A stretch of 64,000 nucleotides of DNA from Aliiruegeria haliotis (lineage in GTDB: Bacteria; Pseudomonadota; Alphaproteobacteria; Rhodobacterales; Rhodobacteraceae), in NCBI RefSeq assembly GCF_003003255.1, contig NZ_PVTD01000005.1, positions 62,001-126,000 on the forward strand, in the 5' to 3' direction. This document shows positions 55,981-64,000 of this stretch, in pieces. Below the pieces are notes generated by a model, which was not told the origin of the DNA, ran no database searches, and saw only the letters and a list, made by a program, of their open reading frames with translations. A program made the position numbers and the translations under genes. Every line of letters starts with the position of its first letter. Position 1 is the first letter of the stretch.

Positions 55981-57677
55981 GCGTTGGCTTCGTCATGCTG
56001 GTGCACACTGCGCTCGACCGGGCGGCGCAGACGGCACGGCACTGGGCGCAGAGCGGGTGCCCGATCGTGATCCACGCCGACCGGAAGGTGAAGCCCGCCG
56101 CCTTCGCGGCCTTTCGGGCAAGCCTGTCGGAGTTGGACAACGTCCGGTTCGTCGACAACCGGGTGCCGTGCGAATGGGGCACCTGGGGCATCGTTGGTGC
56201 GACGATCGAGGCCTGCGAGATCATGTTGCGGGAATTCGCGACCGTCAGCCATGTCTACCTCGCCTCCGGTTCCTGTCTTCCCCTGCGGCCGGTGCCGGAG
56301 ATGAAGGCCTATCTCAACAGCCGCCCCCGAACGGACTTCATCGAATCCGTCACAATCGAGGATGTCGCCTGGTCCAATGGCGGATTTGACAGCGAGCGGT
56401 TTTCGCTTCGCTTCCCGTTCTCCTTCAAACGCCACCGCCGCCTTTTTGACAAGTATGTCGAGCTGCAGCGCAGCGTGGGCTTCAGGCGCAAGCTCCCCGA
56501 AGGCCTGGTACCGCATCTCGGCTCGCAATGGTGGTGCCTGACGCGCGAAACGCTTTCAGCGATCCTCAAGGACAGCCGCCGTGAGGAGTATGATCGCTTC
56601 TTCAAACGGGTCTGGATCCCGGACGAGAGCTATTTTCAGAGTCTGGTGCGCCTGCACAGTCGTCGTGTCGAAAGCCGCTCCCTGACCCTGTCAAAGTTCG
56701 ACTTTCAGGGAAAACCGCACGTTTTCTACGATGACCACCTGCAGCTTCTGAGACGTTCGGACTGCTTTGTCGCGCGAAAGATCTGGCCGCGCGCAGGCCG
56801 GCTTTACGACAACTTCCTGTCGAACGACCCGACCGTCACCAAGAATGCCGAACCCAATCCGGGCAAGATCGACCGCCTGTTCGCCCAGGCCGTCGACCGG
56901 CGGATGCGGGGGCGGCCGGGGCTCTACATGCAGAGCCGTTTCCCGCTCCAGAGCAGGGATAACGGCAAGTCCTGCTGCCCGTATTCCGTATTCTCGGGGT
57001 TCGCCGACCTGTTCGAAAACTTCGAAACCTGGCTGAACAAGACAACCGGCTGCCGGGTTCATGGCCACCTCTATGGCCCCGAACGGGCGGAGTTTGCGGG
57101 CGGGGAGAAGATCTACAACGGTTGTCTCCCCGACAGTGCCCGCCTGCGGGACTACAATCCCTGCGCCTTCCTGACCAACCTGACCTGGTCGACGCGTGGG
57201 GAGCGGCAGTGCTTCATGTACGGTCCCATGGACAACCAGTATCCCGCCGGTTTCATGACCGGTGATCCGAATGCCCAGATCTCGGTGATCACCGGGGCTT
57301 GGGCGATCGGGCTGTTTCGGACCAACATCACATCCGAGGTCGTCCGCAAGGAGGCGGCGCGGTTGCAGCGGATCGAAGCCCAACAGGTGGAGACCCTGCG
57401 GGCACAATGGGCCAAGGCGCGAATCCGGATCTGGACGCTGTCGGAGTTTGTCGAGACGCCGATGGATCACCTGCAGGAGATCCTTGACGAGATCATGCCG
57501 GGGGCAACGCGCCGGCTGACGGAGGCGCCACGATTGGTGGATCTGACAGGGTTCGGGATGTTCCTCCAGCAACTCAAGAACGAAGGGATGCACCTGCACA
57601 TGGCGGGTGATTTTGCCGCCGGGTTCGACCCCGCGCCGCTAGCACCCGGCCAGACCCGCCCCTACCTGGTGAAGTGA
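55977..57677 (+). CDS. Core-2/I-branching type beta-1,6-GlcNAc transferase (GT14) with C-terminal DUF5927-like domain
   Basis: A 566-residue protein. The N-terminal GT14 Branch domain (about 1-260) has VGFVMLVHTALDRAAQTA, VIHADRKVKP and YLASGSCLPLRP, then HLGSQWWCLTRETL and IPDESYFQSLV. The C-terminal 250 residues (from about 300) match the DUF5927-type extension seen only on such bacterial proteins, including GCRVHGHLYGPERAEFAGG and ITGAWAIGLFR. It has no membrane segment. In eukaryotes GT14 enzymes build branched O-glycans and glycosaminoglycan linkers. A bacterial beta-1,6 or xylosyl-type transfer is inferred only. Next to the sulfotransferase. Confidence 0.85.
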   Translation: MSVGFVMLVHTALDRAAQTARHWAQSGCPIVIHADRKVKPAAFAAFRASLSELDNVRFVDNRVPCEWGTWGIVGATIEACEIMLREFATVSHVYLASGSCLPLRPVPEMKAYLNSRPRTDFIESVTIEDVAWSNGGFDSERFSLRFPFSFKRHRRLFDKYVELQRSVGFRRKLPEGLVPHLGSQWWCLTRETLSAILKDSRREEYDRFFKRVWIPDESYFQSLVRLHSRRVESRSLTLSKFDFQGKPHVFYDDHLQLLRRSDCFVARKIWPRAGRLYDNFLSNDPTVTKNAEPNPGKIDRLFAQAVDRRMRGRPGLYMQSRFPLQSRDNGKSCCPYSVFSGFADLFENFETWLNKTTGCRVHGHLYGPERAEFAGGEKIYNGCLPDSARLRDYNPCAFLTNLTWSTRGERQCFMYGPMDNQYPAGFMTGDPNAQISVITGAWAIGLFRTNITSEVVRKEAARLQRIEAQQVETLRAQWAKARIRIWTLSEFVETPMDHLQEILDEIMPGATRRLTEAPRLVDLTGFGMFLQQLKNEGMHLHMAGDFAAGFDPAPLAPGQTRPYLVK

Positions 57678-57678
57678 G

Positions 57679-59103
57679 ATGGCGGATTTCGAGGGCTTCG
57701 TTCTGTTCGCAGAGATGCGCACGGGGTCCAATTTCCTGGAGGAAAGCCTCAACCTTTTTCCCGGCCTTTGTTGCCATGGCGAGGCATTCAACCCGGTCTT
57801 CGTTGGCCAACACAACTGGCAGGACCTGCTTGGCGTGACGCTGGAGGCGCGGCAGGCAGATCCGATGGAACTGCTGCGCCGGATCCGGACCCAAGGTGAC
57901 GGTCTCGGCGGGTTTCGATTCTTCCACGACCATGATCCGCGGATACTCGAGACGATCCTGCCGGATCCAAAAATCGCCAAGATCATCCTGACGCGGAATC
58001 CGCTGGAATCCTACGTCTCCCGGAAGATTGCGGGAGCGACCGGGCAGTGGCGGCTCACCGACGAGAAGCATCGGAAATCCGCGAAGATCCGGTTCGACCC
58101 GGAGGAGTTCGAAGCCCATGCCGCGAAGATCGAGCTTTTCCAGCGAAAGCTCCGGCGCGGGCTCCAGTTGACCGGCCAGACCGCGTTCGAGGTGTCCTAT
58201 GAAGAGGTCGGCGATGTCGATGTGCTGAACGGCCTGGGACGTTTCCTGGGGCAAACCCATCGTCTGGATGGTGCCTCGACCCGGCTCAAGCGGCAGAACC
58301 CGTCGCCGTTGGAAGACAAGGTCGAGAATTTCGAGGAAATGCAGCAGGCCCTCGGTGCGATGAATGCCCGTAGCCTTGTGGCGGGGCACGCGGAGAGCCC
58401 GCAGATGGTGGCCGTGCCCGGTTTCATCGCATCGTCGACGGCGCCACTTCTTTTCATGCCGATCAAGGGTGGCCCGACCCAATCCGTTCGGCAATGGCTT
58501 GCCGCCCATGACGACCGCTCACCGGAGGCGGTACAGGATGGGTTCACCCGCAAGACCCTTCGCCAGTGGAAAAACCGGAACAAGGGATCGCGCGCATTCA
58601 CCATCGTCACGCATCCCGTGGAGCGCGCATATGGGGTCTTTGAGCAGTTCATCCTCACACGCGGGCCGGACACGTTTGACGCCATCCGCAGATATCTTCG
58701 GGACGACGTCGGGTTGCCGCTTCCGGATGATACACCGGGACCGGAGTATCCGGTTGCGCGGCGCCATGCGGCCTTCTTGGGGTTCCTGCAATTCGCAAAG
58801 GCCAACCTCGCCGGGCAAACCCCGATGCGAACCGATGCCGCCTGGCGCCTGCAGGCCGCGATCATCCAGTCGATGGGAGAGGTCCTGTCGCCAGACATGA
58901 TCATTCGGGCGGATCAGGCAGAAGTTGCTCTTGGCCAGGTGTGCCTTCAGGTCGGACTGACGCGCATGCCCGCAATCCCGTCATTGGCATGCCCCGGACG
59001 GGATGCCCTTGTGGCACTCTACGACGCGGAAATAGAGGCCGCGGCCCGCAGCGCCTTCAACCGTGACTACATGGCCTTTGGGTTCAGGGACTGGGCGGCC
59101 TGA
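57679..59103 (+). CDS. Sulfotransferase (NodH-like N-domain, second sulfotransferase-like half)
   Basis: A 474-residue cytoplasmic protein that follows GT14 directly. The first half has FVLFAEMRTGSNFLEESLN (PAPS 5-phosphosulfate loop) and AKIILTRNPLESYVSRKIAG (3-phosphate-binding motif), as in NodH/Stf0-like enzymes. The second half (about 245-474) again contains a loop-like FMPIKGGPTQSVRQW and FTIVTHPVERAYGVFEQFIL, similar to a second sulfotransferase fold but without the classic first loop. It may transfer sulfate to the glycan made by the neighbouring enzymes. No export signal. Confidence 0.85.
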   Translation: MADFEGFVLFAEMRTGSNFLEESLNLFPGLCCHGEAFNPVFVGQHNWQDLLGVTLEARQADPMELLRRIRTQGDGLGGFRFFHDHDPRILETILPDPKIAKIILTRNPLESYVSRKIAGATGQWRLTDEKHRKSAKIRFDPEEFEAHAAKIELFQRKLRRGLQLTGQTAFEVSYEEVGDVDVLNGLGRFLGQTHRLDGASTRLKRQNPSPLEDKVENFEEMQQALGAMNARSLVAGHAESPQMVAVPGFIASSTAPLLFMPIKGGPTQSVRQWLAAHDDRSPEAVQDGFTRKTLRQWKNRNKGSRAFTIVTHPVERAYGVFEQFILTRGPDTFDAIRRYLRDDVGLPLPDDTPGPEYPVARRHAAFLGFLQFAKANLAGQTPMRTDAAWRLQAAIIQSMGEVLSPDMIIRADQAEVALGQVCLQVGLTRMPAIPSLACPGRDALVALYDAEIEAAARSAFNRDYMAFGFRDWAA

Positions 59104-59105
59104 GC

Positions 59106-59570
59106 TCAGGCAGCCTTGGGGGACACACCTTCGGTCAGTACCGTGTGCAGGGTCGTCGGGTCGCCGTTGGCACGAAGCTTGGAGCAGACCGACGAGTCGC
59201 GCATGGTGCGCGAAATCAAGGCCAGCGCCTTCAGGTGTTCGACGCCGGCGTCTTCCGGTGCAAACAAAGCAAAGACGAGGTCGACTGGTTGCCGGTCGAC
59301 GGAATCGAAGTCGAGTGCACGCTCGAGTTTGAAGAACACGCCGGTGACACCGGTGGCCCCGTTCATGCGGGCATGGGGCAGGGCGATACCATTGCCAACG
59401 CCGGTCGGGCCGAGGCTCTCCCGTTCCAGGAGGGCCTCGACCGCAGTTTCGCTGTCGAGTCCATAGGCGCTCGCAGCCGCATCACCGAGGCGCTGAAACA
59501 GCCTCTTCTTGCTGCTGGTTTCCGAGATCACCTTGACGGCGTCGGGTCTCAATATGCTCGACAGGTCCAT
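59106..59570 (-). CDS. ptsN: Nitrogen-PTS IIA protein
   Basis: A 154-residue EIIA-Ntr. The phosphorylated histidine is H66 in GIALPHARM, and the domain covers the whole protein. It takes phosphate from NPr and regulates potassium and nitrogen functions rather than sugar uptake. It lies 32 bases after hpf, as in most Proteobacteria, and ends two bases from the convergent sulfotransferase gene. Confidence 0.95.
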   Translation of the reverse strand: MDLSSILRPDAVKVISETSSKKRLFQRLGDAAASAYGLDSETAVEALLERESLGPTGVGNGIALPHARMNGATGVTGVFFKLERALDFDSVDRQPVDLVFALFAPEDAGVEHLKALALISRTMRDSSVCSKLRANGDPTTLHTVLTEGVSPKAA

Positions 59571-59602
59571 TTTCCGTCCATTTGCCCCAGATTACTGCCG
59601 GT

Positions 59603-60181
59603 TCAGCCCCCTTCCCTGGGGTCGATCCAGCCAATGTTTCCATCCTCGCGGCGGTAGACCACGTTGAGGGTTTCCTTGCCTTCGGGATGGAAAACCAGCA
59701 CCGGAGCGCCTGCGAGTTCCATCTGCATGACGGCCTCGCCCACGGACAGGCTGGGGATCTGGGCTTCCATCTCCGCAATGATCATCGGTTGAAGCGTGTC
59801 GGGTTCGCTGTCCCCGGCTCCATCCTCGGATGCGGCGAGGATATACGAGGCCCCGCCATAGACTTCAACCGGCTCCTTGCGATCCTTGTAGTGGTCTTTC
59901 AGACGGCGCTTGTAGCGGCGCAGTTGCTTTTCCATCTTTTCGCGGCTGTCGTCGAAAGCCGTGTAGGCGGTGGTTCCTCGCCCCGATGCCTTCGCGTTCA
60001 GCCCGGTCGAGAGATGTACGGTCGCTTCGCACAGGTACTCGTGGGCGCGCTTCGAAAAGATCACCTGGGCGTTGGTGGGACGATCGGCATACTTTCCGAC
60101 AGCGTCGCCAAGCTCCGTTTTGACATGGCTCTGAAGGGCTTCTCCGATGTCGATCTGGTGACCGCTGATCTGATAGCGCAT
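59603..60181 (-). CDS. hpf: Ribosome hibernation promoting factor, long form
   Basis: A 192-residue long-type HPF. The S30AE domain (1-105) begins MRYQISGHQIDIGEALQSHV, and the C-terminal dimerisation domain (about 130-185, MQMELAGAPVLVFHPEGKET) is separated by an acidic linker. It dimerises 70S ribosomes in stationary phase. The 5-prime region is 281 bases long and holds an inverted repeat and a weak RpoH-like promoter. rpoN, usually found between lptB and hpf, is absent. Confidence 0.95.
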   Translation of the reverse strand: MRYQISGHQIDIGEALQSHVKTELGDAVGKYADRPTNAQVIFSKRAHEYLCEATVHLSTGLNAKASGRGTTAYTAFDDSREKMEKQLRRYKRRLKDHYKDRKEPVEVYGGASYILAASEDGAGDSEPDTLQPMIIAEMEAQIPSLSVGEAVMQMELAGAPVLVFHPEGKETLNVVYRREDGNIGWIDPREGG

Positions 60182-60213
60182 CTTGCCTCCTTGGGGTTGG
60201 GAACATGGGCCCG

Positions 60214-60228
60214 CCTGTCAGTGACAGG
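60214..60228 (-). promoter_or_regulatory. Inverted repeat in hpf upstream region
   Basis: CCTGTCA-G-TGACAGG is a perfect 15-base palindrome, 33 bases before the hpf start. It could be an operator or an mRNA hairpin near the ribosome site. Confidence 0.45.
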
Positions 60229-60396
60229 GAACCCGGGTTGAAAACCTGATGTCTCGCGAAAGCGGAGAGAGCTGCAACAAGCGTCCTTCGTGACCGGCGA
60301 GCGGCGCGGGATTGTCAAAGGATTCGGCTCGATTGTACGTCAGCATTGTCCTCATTTGGCGCCTTCCGGGACGCTTCTGTCAATTGCTACCTTGTC

Positions 60397-60423
60397 ACAT
60401 AGGCATGAATCTTGCCGCTTCAA
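60397..60423 (-). promoter_or_regulatory. Weak RpoH-like promoter candidate for hpf
   Basis: On the minus strand TTGAAG (60423-60418), 15 bases, then CTATGT (60402-60397) within a CCTATGTGAC context resemble RpoH sites, with a short spacer and one mismatch. It would give a leader of about 210 bases. Tentative. Confidence 0.25.
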
Positions 60424-60462
60424 AGGCCTCTGCGGCGCTTTGTTGCGCTAACACCAGCGCTG

Positions 60463-61227
60463 TTAACCTATTCGGAAGTTCTGGCCGAGGTAGACCCGCC
60501 GCACGTTCTCGTCCCGCACGACGTCCTCCGCGGTGCCACTCATCAGAACCTGCCCGTCGTGGAGGATGTAGGCGCGGTCGACGATTTCCAGCGTCTCGCG
60601 CACGTTGTGGTCGGTGATAAGGACACCGATCCCGCGATTCTTGAGATCCATCACGAGGTGCCGGATGTCGCCCACGGAAATCGGGTCGACGCCGGCGAAG
60701 GGCTCATCGAGCAGAAGGTACTTGGGCTCCGCCGCAAGGCAGCGAGCAATCTCCACCCGGCGCCGCTCGCCCCCCGAGAGCGACAACGCAGAGGCGCGGC
60801 GCAGATGCTCGATGGCGAATTCAGACAGCAGGGCCTCAAGCCTCTCGCGGCGCTTGTGGCGATCCCGAACGGCAATCTCCAGGATTGCCATGATGTTGTC
60901 TTCGACGGAGAGGCCGCGGAAAATCGACACCTCCTGCGGAAGGTAGCCGATGCCGTACCGCGCGCGGCGGTACATTGGCAGGGTCGTGACGTCACGACCA
61001 TCGATCTGCACAAGCCCCGATTCAGGGGTCACCAGCCCGGCAATGGAATAGAAACATGTCGTTTTTCCCGACCCGTTCGGTCCGAGAAGGGCCACGACCT
61101 CACCGCGTTGCAACTCCAGCGTGACGTCGTGAATCACAGGGCGGCGGCGGTAGCTCTTGCGCAGCTGAACGACCTGCAGTCCGGAAGAGCCCGGCTCGAC
61201 CGTCAATCCGCGTTCGGTTCGCTTCAT
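60463..61227 (-). CDS. lptB: LPS export ABC transporter ATP-binding protein
   Basis: A 254-residue ATPase that drives LPS transport to the outer membrane with LptFG and LptC. Walker [11 protein letters not shown] is at about 48-57, the Q-loop in [14 protein letters not shown], the signature in [10 protein letters not shown] and Walker B in [13 protein letters not shown]. It overlaps lptA by four bases. The lptFG genes are not in the window. Confidence 0.96.
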   Translation of the reverse strand: MKRTERGLTVEPGSSGLQVVQLRKSYRRRPVIHDVTLELQRGEVVALLGPNGSGKTTCFYSIAGLVTPESGLVQIDGRDVTTLPMYRRARYGIGYLPQEVSIFRGLSVEDNIMAILEIAVRDRHKRRERLEALLSEFAIEHLRRASALSLSGGERRRVEIARCLAAEPKYLLLDEPFAGVDPISVGDIRHLVMDLKNRGIGVLITDHNVRETLEIVDRAYILHDGQVLMSGTAEDVVRDENVRRVYLGQNFRIG

Positions 61228-61733
61228 TGGGATTCGGGCTCGCTCTCGGATTTGAATACGACGCGCACGCGGCCCTCCATTAGGCCGGTCCCGGTGTCGA
61301 GGTTCACGGTCAGCTTTTCACCAGCCATGGCGTTTTCGCCCTGGGTCAACACCACGTTGCCGGTCATGACGACGACGCCACTCTCCAGTGTATAGATGGC
61401 CTCCTCGCCCTCTGCGGCCTCCGCGCCGTTGTAGAGCGTCACGCCGCCTGTGGCATGCAGGCGCTTCACTTCGGTCGAGCCGTCGTCGCCCTCACCGTAG
61501 TCCACGTCCACCATGGCGCCCGTCAGCCGCATGTTGCCCTGTCCGACCACCACGTTGCCGGTGAACTTCGCCGTCCCGTCGGCCTGGCTTACATCAAGCT
61601 GGTCGGCGGTAATTTCGACCGGCAGCGAGCTGTCATGCTCCTCGCCACCGAAGCCGATATTGGCACCCTGCGCGAGTGTGGCGACGGGACAGAACAGCAA
61701 GGTTGCAGCAAGCAGCAGGGAACGGAAGCACAC
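61224..61733 (-). CDS. lptA: LPS transport periplasmic protein LptA
   Basis: A 169-residue protein with a signal peptide (1-21, ending TLA) and the OstA-like beta fold that carries LPS across the periplasm. Repeated strands [19 protein letters not shown] and [18 protein letters not shown] are typical. The start is a GTG at 61733. It lies between lptC and lptB, overlapping the latter. Confidence 0.93.
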   Translation of the reverse strand: MCFRSLLLAATLLFCPVATLAQGANIGFGGEEHDSSLPVEITADQLDVSQADGTAKFTGNVVVGQGNMRLTGAMVDVDYGEGDDGSTEVKRLHATGGVTLYNGAEAAEGEEAIYTLESGVVVMTGNVVLTQGENAMAGEKLTVNLDTGTGLMEGRVRVVFKSESEPESQ

Positions 61734-61745
61734 GGCAAAGACACC

Positions 61746-62351
61746 TTATTGGGTTTGCGGGAGGTATAGCAGCTTCACCCCATCCTTGAAAACCACGCTG
61801 ACGTCATCGCCTTCGCCGGATGTCACCGTCATGCGGCCGGCATCGATCCGGCCGAGCGGCCCTTCGGCCGTTACTTCAGTGGTGGTGTCCATGTTCATGC
61901 TGTCGAGGGCGGTTTCCAGTTCCTCCGTCAGGATCGTGTAACCCGTCGAGGTCTCGATGCGAACGTTTCCGCGCAACTGGGCGCGGGATTCCTCGGCCAG
62001 CACGGTGCCGGCATCGGAGGTCACGTGGATCGAGCTGTGATCACCGGTTTCCAGCGTGCCGACCATCATGGCAGTATCGACAATGTTCAGATCATCGGGC
62101 CGGGGCGTGGCAGAGAGGGCGGAGACCTCAATGGAGCGGCCCTCCTCCGTGGTGCCGGAGAACCGGGCGACATCGACGCGTTGCTCGCTTGCCATTTCTT
62201 CAAGCTGCTGCTCGGTAAAAGGCAGTTCGGTCTCTTCCTCGCCATGGCGTGCCACGAGAAACAGCGTGGAGAGCAGCGCCAGCGCGCAGAGGGGAAGAAT
62301 AACCTTCAGCCAGGCCACGACCCAGGAGTGCAGGTTGTCCCGCGTGGCCAT
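61746..62351 (-). CDS. lptC: LPS export protein LptC
   Basis: A 201-residue inner-membrane-anchored protein with one N-terminal helix (about 8-28, VVAWLKVILPLCALALLSTL) and an OstA-type periplasmic domain with an IETSTGYTILTEELETAL strand pattern. LptC links LptBFG to LptA. Order kdsD-lptC-lptA-lptB is typical. Confidence 0.9.
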   Translation of the reverse strand: MATRDNLHSWVVAWLKVILPLCALALLSTLFLVARHGEEETELPFTEQQLEEMASEQRVDVARFSGTTEEGRSIEVSALSATPRPDDLNIVDTAMMVGTLETGDHSSIHVTSDAGTVLAEESRAQLRGNVRIETSTGYTILTEELETALDSMNMDTTTEVTAEGPLGRIDAGRMTVTSGEGDDVSVVFKDGVKLLYLPQTQ

Positions 62352-62354
62352 CTC

Positions 62355-63320
62355 TCAGACCACGCCCGCCCGCAGGCAGTCGTGAATATGCAGGATGCCC
62401 GTTGCAGCAGCGCCGCCTTCGGGCACGACAAACAGGCAAGTGATCTTTCGGTCGTTCATCTGTGCCAGCGCCTCTTCGGCCAGCGCGGTCGGGGCGATCG
62501 TCAGCGGTGCGCTGGTCATCACGGCATCGGCCGTCAGGTCCAGCAACCCGGCCATGTGCCGGCGCAGGTCGCCGTCGGTGACGATGCCGGCCAGTGCGCC
62601 GTCGGGCTCCGTTACGCCCACGACGCCGAACCCCTTGCGGGTCATCTCCAGCAATGCATCGCCCATCGGCGCGTCGCGTGGGATCAGCGGGACCGCGTCG
62701 CCATCATGCATCAGGTCACCAACGCGGGAAAGCTGGGCGCCAAGCTTGCCGCCGGGGTGGAAGTTGCGGAAATGCTCCGGTGTGAAGCTGCGGTGCTCCA
62801 TCAATGCAATCGCCAGGGCATCGCCAAGGGCAAGTGTCATCGTGGTGGAGATCGATGGCACCATCCCGAAGCCGCATGCTTCGCCCATTGCCGGGATCGG
62901 AAGCTGGACGTCCGCCTCGGTCATCAACGTGCTGTCGGGGCGGCTGGAAAGGCCGATGAGCGGGATGCCGAAGCGGCGGGTGAAGGCCACGAGGTTGGCC
63001 AGTTCCGGCGCTTCGCCCGAGTTGGAGATCGCCAGCACCACATCGCCCTTCGTCAGCATTCCGAGGTCGCCATGGCTGGCCTCCGCCGGGTGGACGAAAT
63101 GCGCAGGTGTGCCGGTGGAGGCAAGTGTCGCCGCGATCTTGCGACCGATATGGCCGGATTTGCCGATACCGCTGACGATGATCCGGCCCCTGGCCGCCAG
63201 TATCAGGTCCACCGCCGCGGTGAAGCCCCCGTCGAGCGTGTCGGCGAGCGCATCAAGGGCGCGTGCCTCATCGGCAATGACCTTTCGGCCGGTGCAGAGG
63301 AAATCCTCAGGGCCGGTCAT
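62355..63320 (-). CDS. kdsD: Arabinose-5-phosphate isomerase (KpsF/GutQ family)
   Basis: A 321-residue enzyme making arabinose-5-phosphate, the first step to Kdo. The SIS domain (about 35-170) has IIVSGIGKSGHIGRKIAATLASTGTP and ISNSGEAPELANL. Two CBS domains follow (about 200-320). With kdsB (49625) it covers the ends of the Kdo route; kdsA and kdsC are not in the window. It overlaps rnd by four bases. Confidence 0.95.
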   Translation of the reverse strand: MTGPEDFLCTGRKVIADEARALDALADTLDGGFTAAVDLILAARGRIIVSGIGKSGHIGRKIAATLASTGTPAHFVHPAEASHGDLGMLTKGDVVLAISNSGEAPELANLVAFTRRFGIPLIGLSSRPDSTLMTEADVQLPIPAMGEACGFGMVPSISTTMTLALGDALAIALMEHRSFTPEHFRNFHPGGKLGAQLSRVGDLMHDGDAVPLIPRDAPMGDALLEMTRKGFGVVGVTEPDGALAGIVTDGDLRRHMAGLLDLTADAVMTSAPLTIAPTALAEEALAQMNDRKITCLFVVPEGGAAATGILHIHDCLRAGVV

Positions 63321-63931
63321 GAGTGGGCGAAGATGTCTGTTTCCGGCCAGCCGGCAAGGTCCAGCCTGGCACGGGTCGGCAGGAAGTCGAAGCAGGCCTG
63401 CGCAGTCTCGGTCCGGCCTTCACGCGCCAGCCGCCGGTCCAGTTCCTCGCGCAGCCGGTGCAGGTACAGCACATCCGAGGCCGCATATTCCATCTGTGCC
63501 TCGGTCAACTCATCAGCGCCCCAGTCGGAGGATTGCTGCTGCTTGGAGATGTCGACGCCGATCAATTCCTGACAGAGATTTCGCAGACCGTGCCGGTCGG
63601 TGTAGGTCCGCACGAGGCGCGACGCAATCTTGGTGCAATAGACCGGTGCCGAGAGCGCGCCGAAGGTGTGAAACATCGCTGCGATGTCGAAACGCCCGAA
63701 GTGGAACAGTTTCAGAACCTCGTGATCGGTCAGCATGGCGCAGAGGTTCGGTGCCTCTGTCTGCCCCTTCGCAACCTGCACAAGGTGCGCATTGCCATCG
63801 CCGCCGGACATCTGCACCAGGCAGAGGCGGTCGCGATGAGGGTTGAGCCCCATGGTCTCGCAATCGATGGCAACGATAGGACCAAGGTCCAGCCCATCAG
63901 GGAGGTCGTTCTTGTACAGATGGATGGCCAT
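63317..63931 (-). CDS. rnd: Ribonuclease D-type 3'-5' exonuclease
   Basis: A 204-residue DEDDy exonuclease domain without the HRDC domains of full RNase D. The acidic residues are in IDCETMGL, HFGRFDIAAMF and the YAASDVLYL motif with its tyrosine. Such short forms are usual in alphaproteobacteria and trim RNA 3-prime ends. I choose ATG 63931 (MAIHLYKNDLP). It opens the transcript that continues to kdsD and the lpt genes. Confidence 0.92.
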   Translation of the reverse strand: MAIHLYKNDLPDGLDLGPIVAIDCETMGLNPHRDRLCLVQMSGGDGNAHLVQVAKGQTEAPNLCAMLTDHEVLKLFHFGRFDIAAMFHTFGALSAPVYCTKIASRLVRTYTDRHGLRNLCQELIGVDISKQQQSSDWGADELTEAQMEYAASDVLYLHRLREELDRRLAREGRTETAQACFDFLPTRARLDLAGWPETDIFAHS

Positions 63932-63961
63932 CGCGGGACTCTTCGCTTGCAAGGGTTTGGC

Positions 63962-63978
63962 CCGAGATACGGTCTCGG
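63962..63978. repeat. Inverted repeat upstream of rnd
   Basis: CCGAGA-TACGG-TCTCGG forms a 6-bp stem, about 30 bases upstream of rnd. It could be an operator or the end of a gene outside the window; no T-run follows it. Confidence 0.4.
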
Positions 63979-64000
63979 ACGTGTGAATTCAATGGCGCGG

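Overview
The window is a GC-rich stretch of chromosome from an alphaproteobacterium, most likely a member of the Rhodobacterales (Roseobacter/Rhodobacter group). The case rests on gene content and order: rimP-nusA-ylxR-infB, a secA/PPIase/argJ/mutT neighbourhood, an lptC-lptA-lptB-hpf-ptsN string, dnaK-dnaJ with an alphaproteobacterial RpoH-type promoter, and a ferrochelatase next to a tiny secreted protein. No species can be named from the sequence alone. I saw no tRNA, rRNA, insertion sequence, prophage, CRISPR array or replication origin.

Layout. 1-10536: exopolysaccharide region with a truncated family-2 glycosyltransferase, a Wza-like export lipoprotein, an RTX metalloprotease, a PglC/WcaJ-type sugar-phosphate transferase, UDP-glucose dehydrogenase, a small acidic secreted protein, UDP-glucuronate 4-epimerase and the YjbF/YjbH pair. 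10676-13173: three tightly packed genes (DPM1-like GT2, LAB_N small membrane protein, ArnT-like GT39) that look like a lipid-linked sugar modification module. 13258-14322: LacI-type regulator. 14536-19610: flagellar export genes (lytic transglycosylase, flhA, fliR, flhB and a TTG-started FliJ-like coiled-coil gene). 19725-28695: housekeeping and accessory enzymes (CAP lipoprotein, L,D-transpeptidase, small secreted protein, hemH, methyltransferase, comF, grxC, amidohydrolase, MarR regulator, thpR, ubiG, prolyl iminopeptidase, dual-CDGSH protein). 29140-34624: the rimP-nusA-ylxR-infB operon behind what looks like an attenuator. 34723-43152: a 44-residue protein, mutT, argJ, a parvulin PPIase, secA and two periplasmic proteins. 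43300-47247: dnaJ, dnaK and alkB.

47251-59103 reads as a second envelope-glycan region: an SH3-domain protein and KpsM-like permease on one strand, diverging from cysQ-kdsB-GT2 and then galU-galE-GT1-GT2-GT14-sulfotransferase. 59106-63931, on the minus strand, is rnd-kdsD-lptC-lptA-lptB-hpf-ptsN. The glycan parts fit together: GalU makes UDP-glucose, Ugd and the epimerase turn it into UDP-GlcA and UDP-GalA, GalE supplies UDP-Gal, KdsD/KdsB supply activated Kdo, and CysQ would remove the PAP released by the sulfotransferase. I infer, but cannot prove, that the cell makes an acidic and possibly sulfated surface polysaccharide.

Points that most deserve a second look are the GT2/LAB_N/GT39 trio (LAB_N as a possible SemiSWEET-like flippase), the two related small secreted proteins, the terminator-like hairpin just before rimP, the hairpin over the nusA stop codon, the sulfated-glycan set, and the triple iron-sulfur protein.
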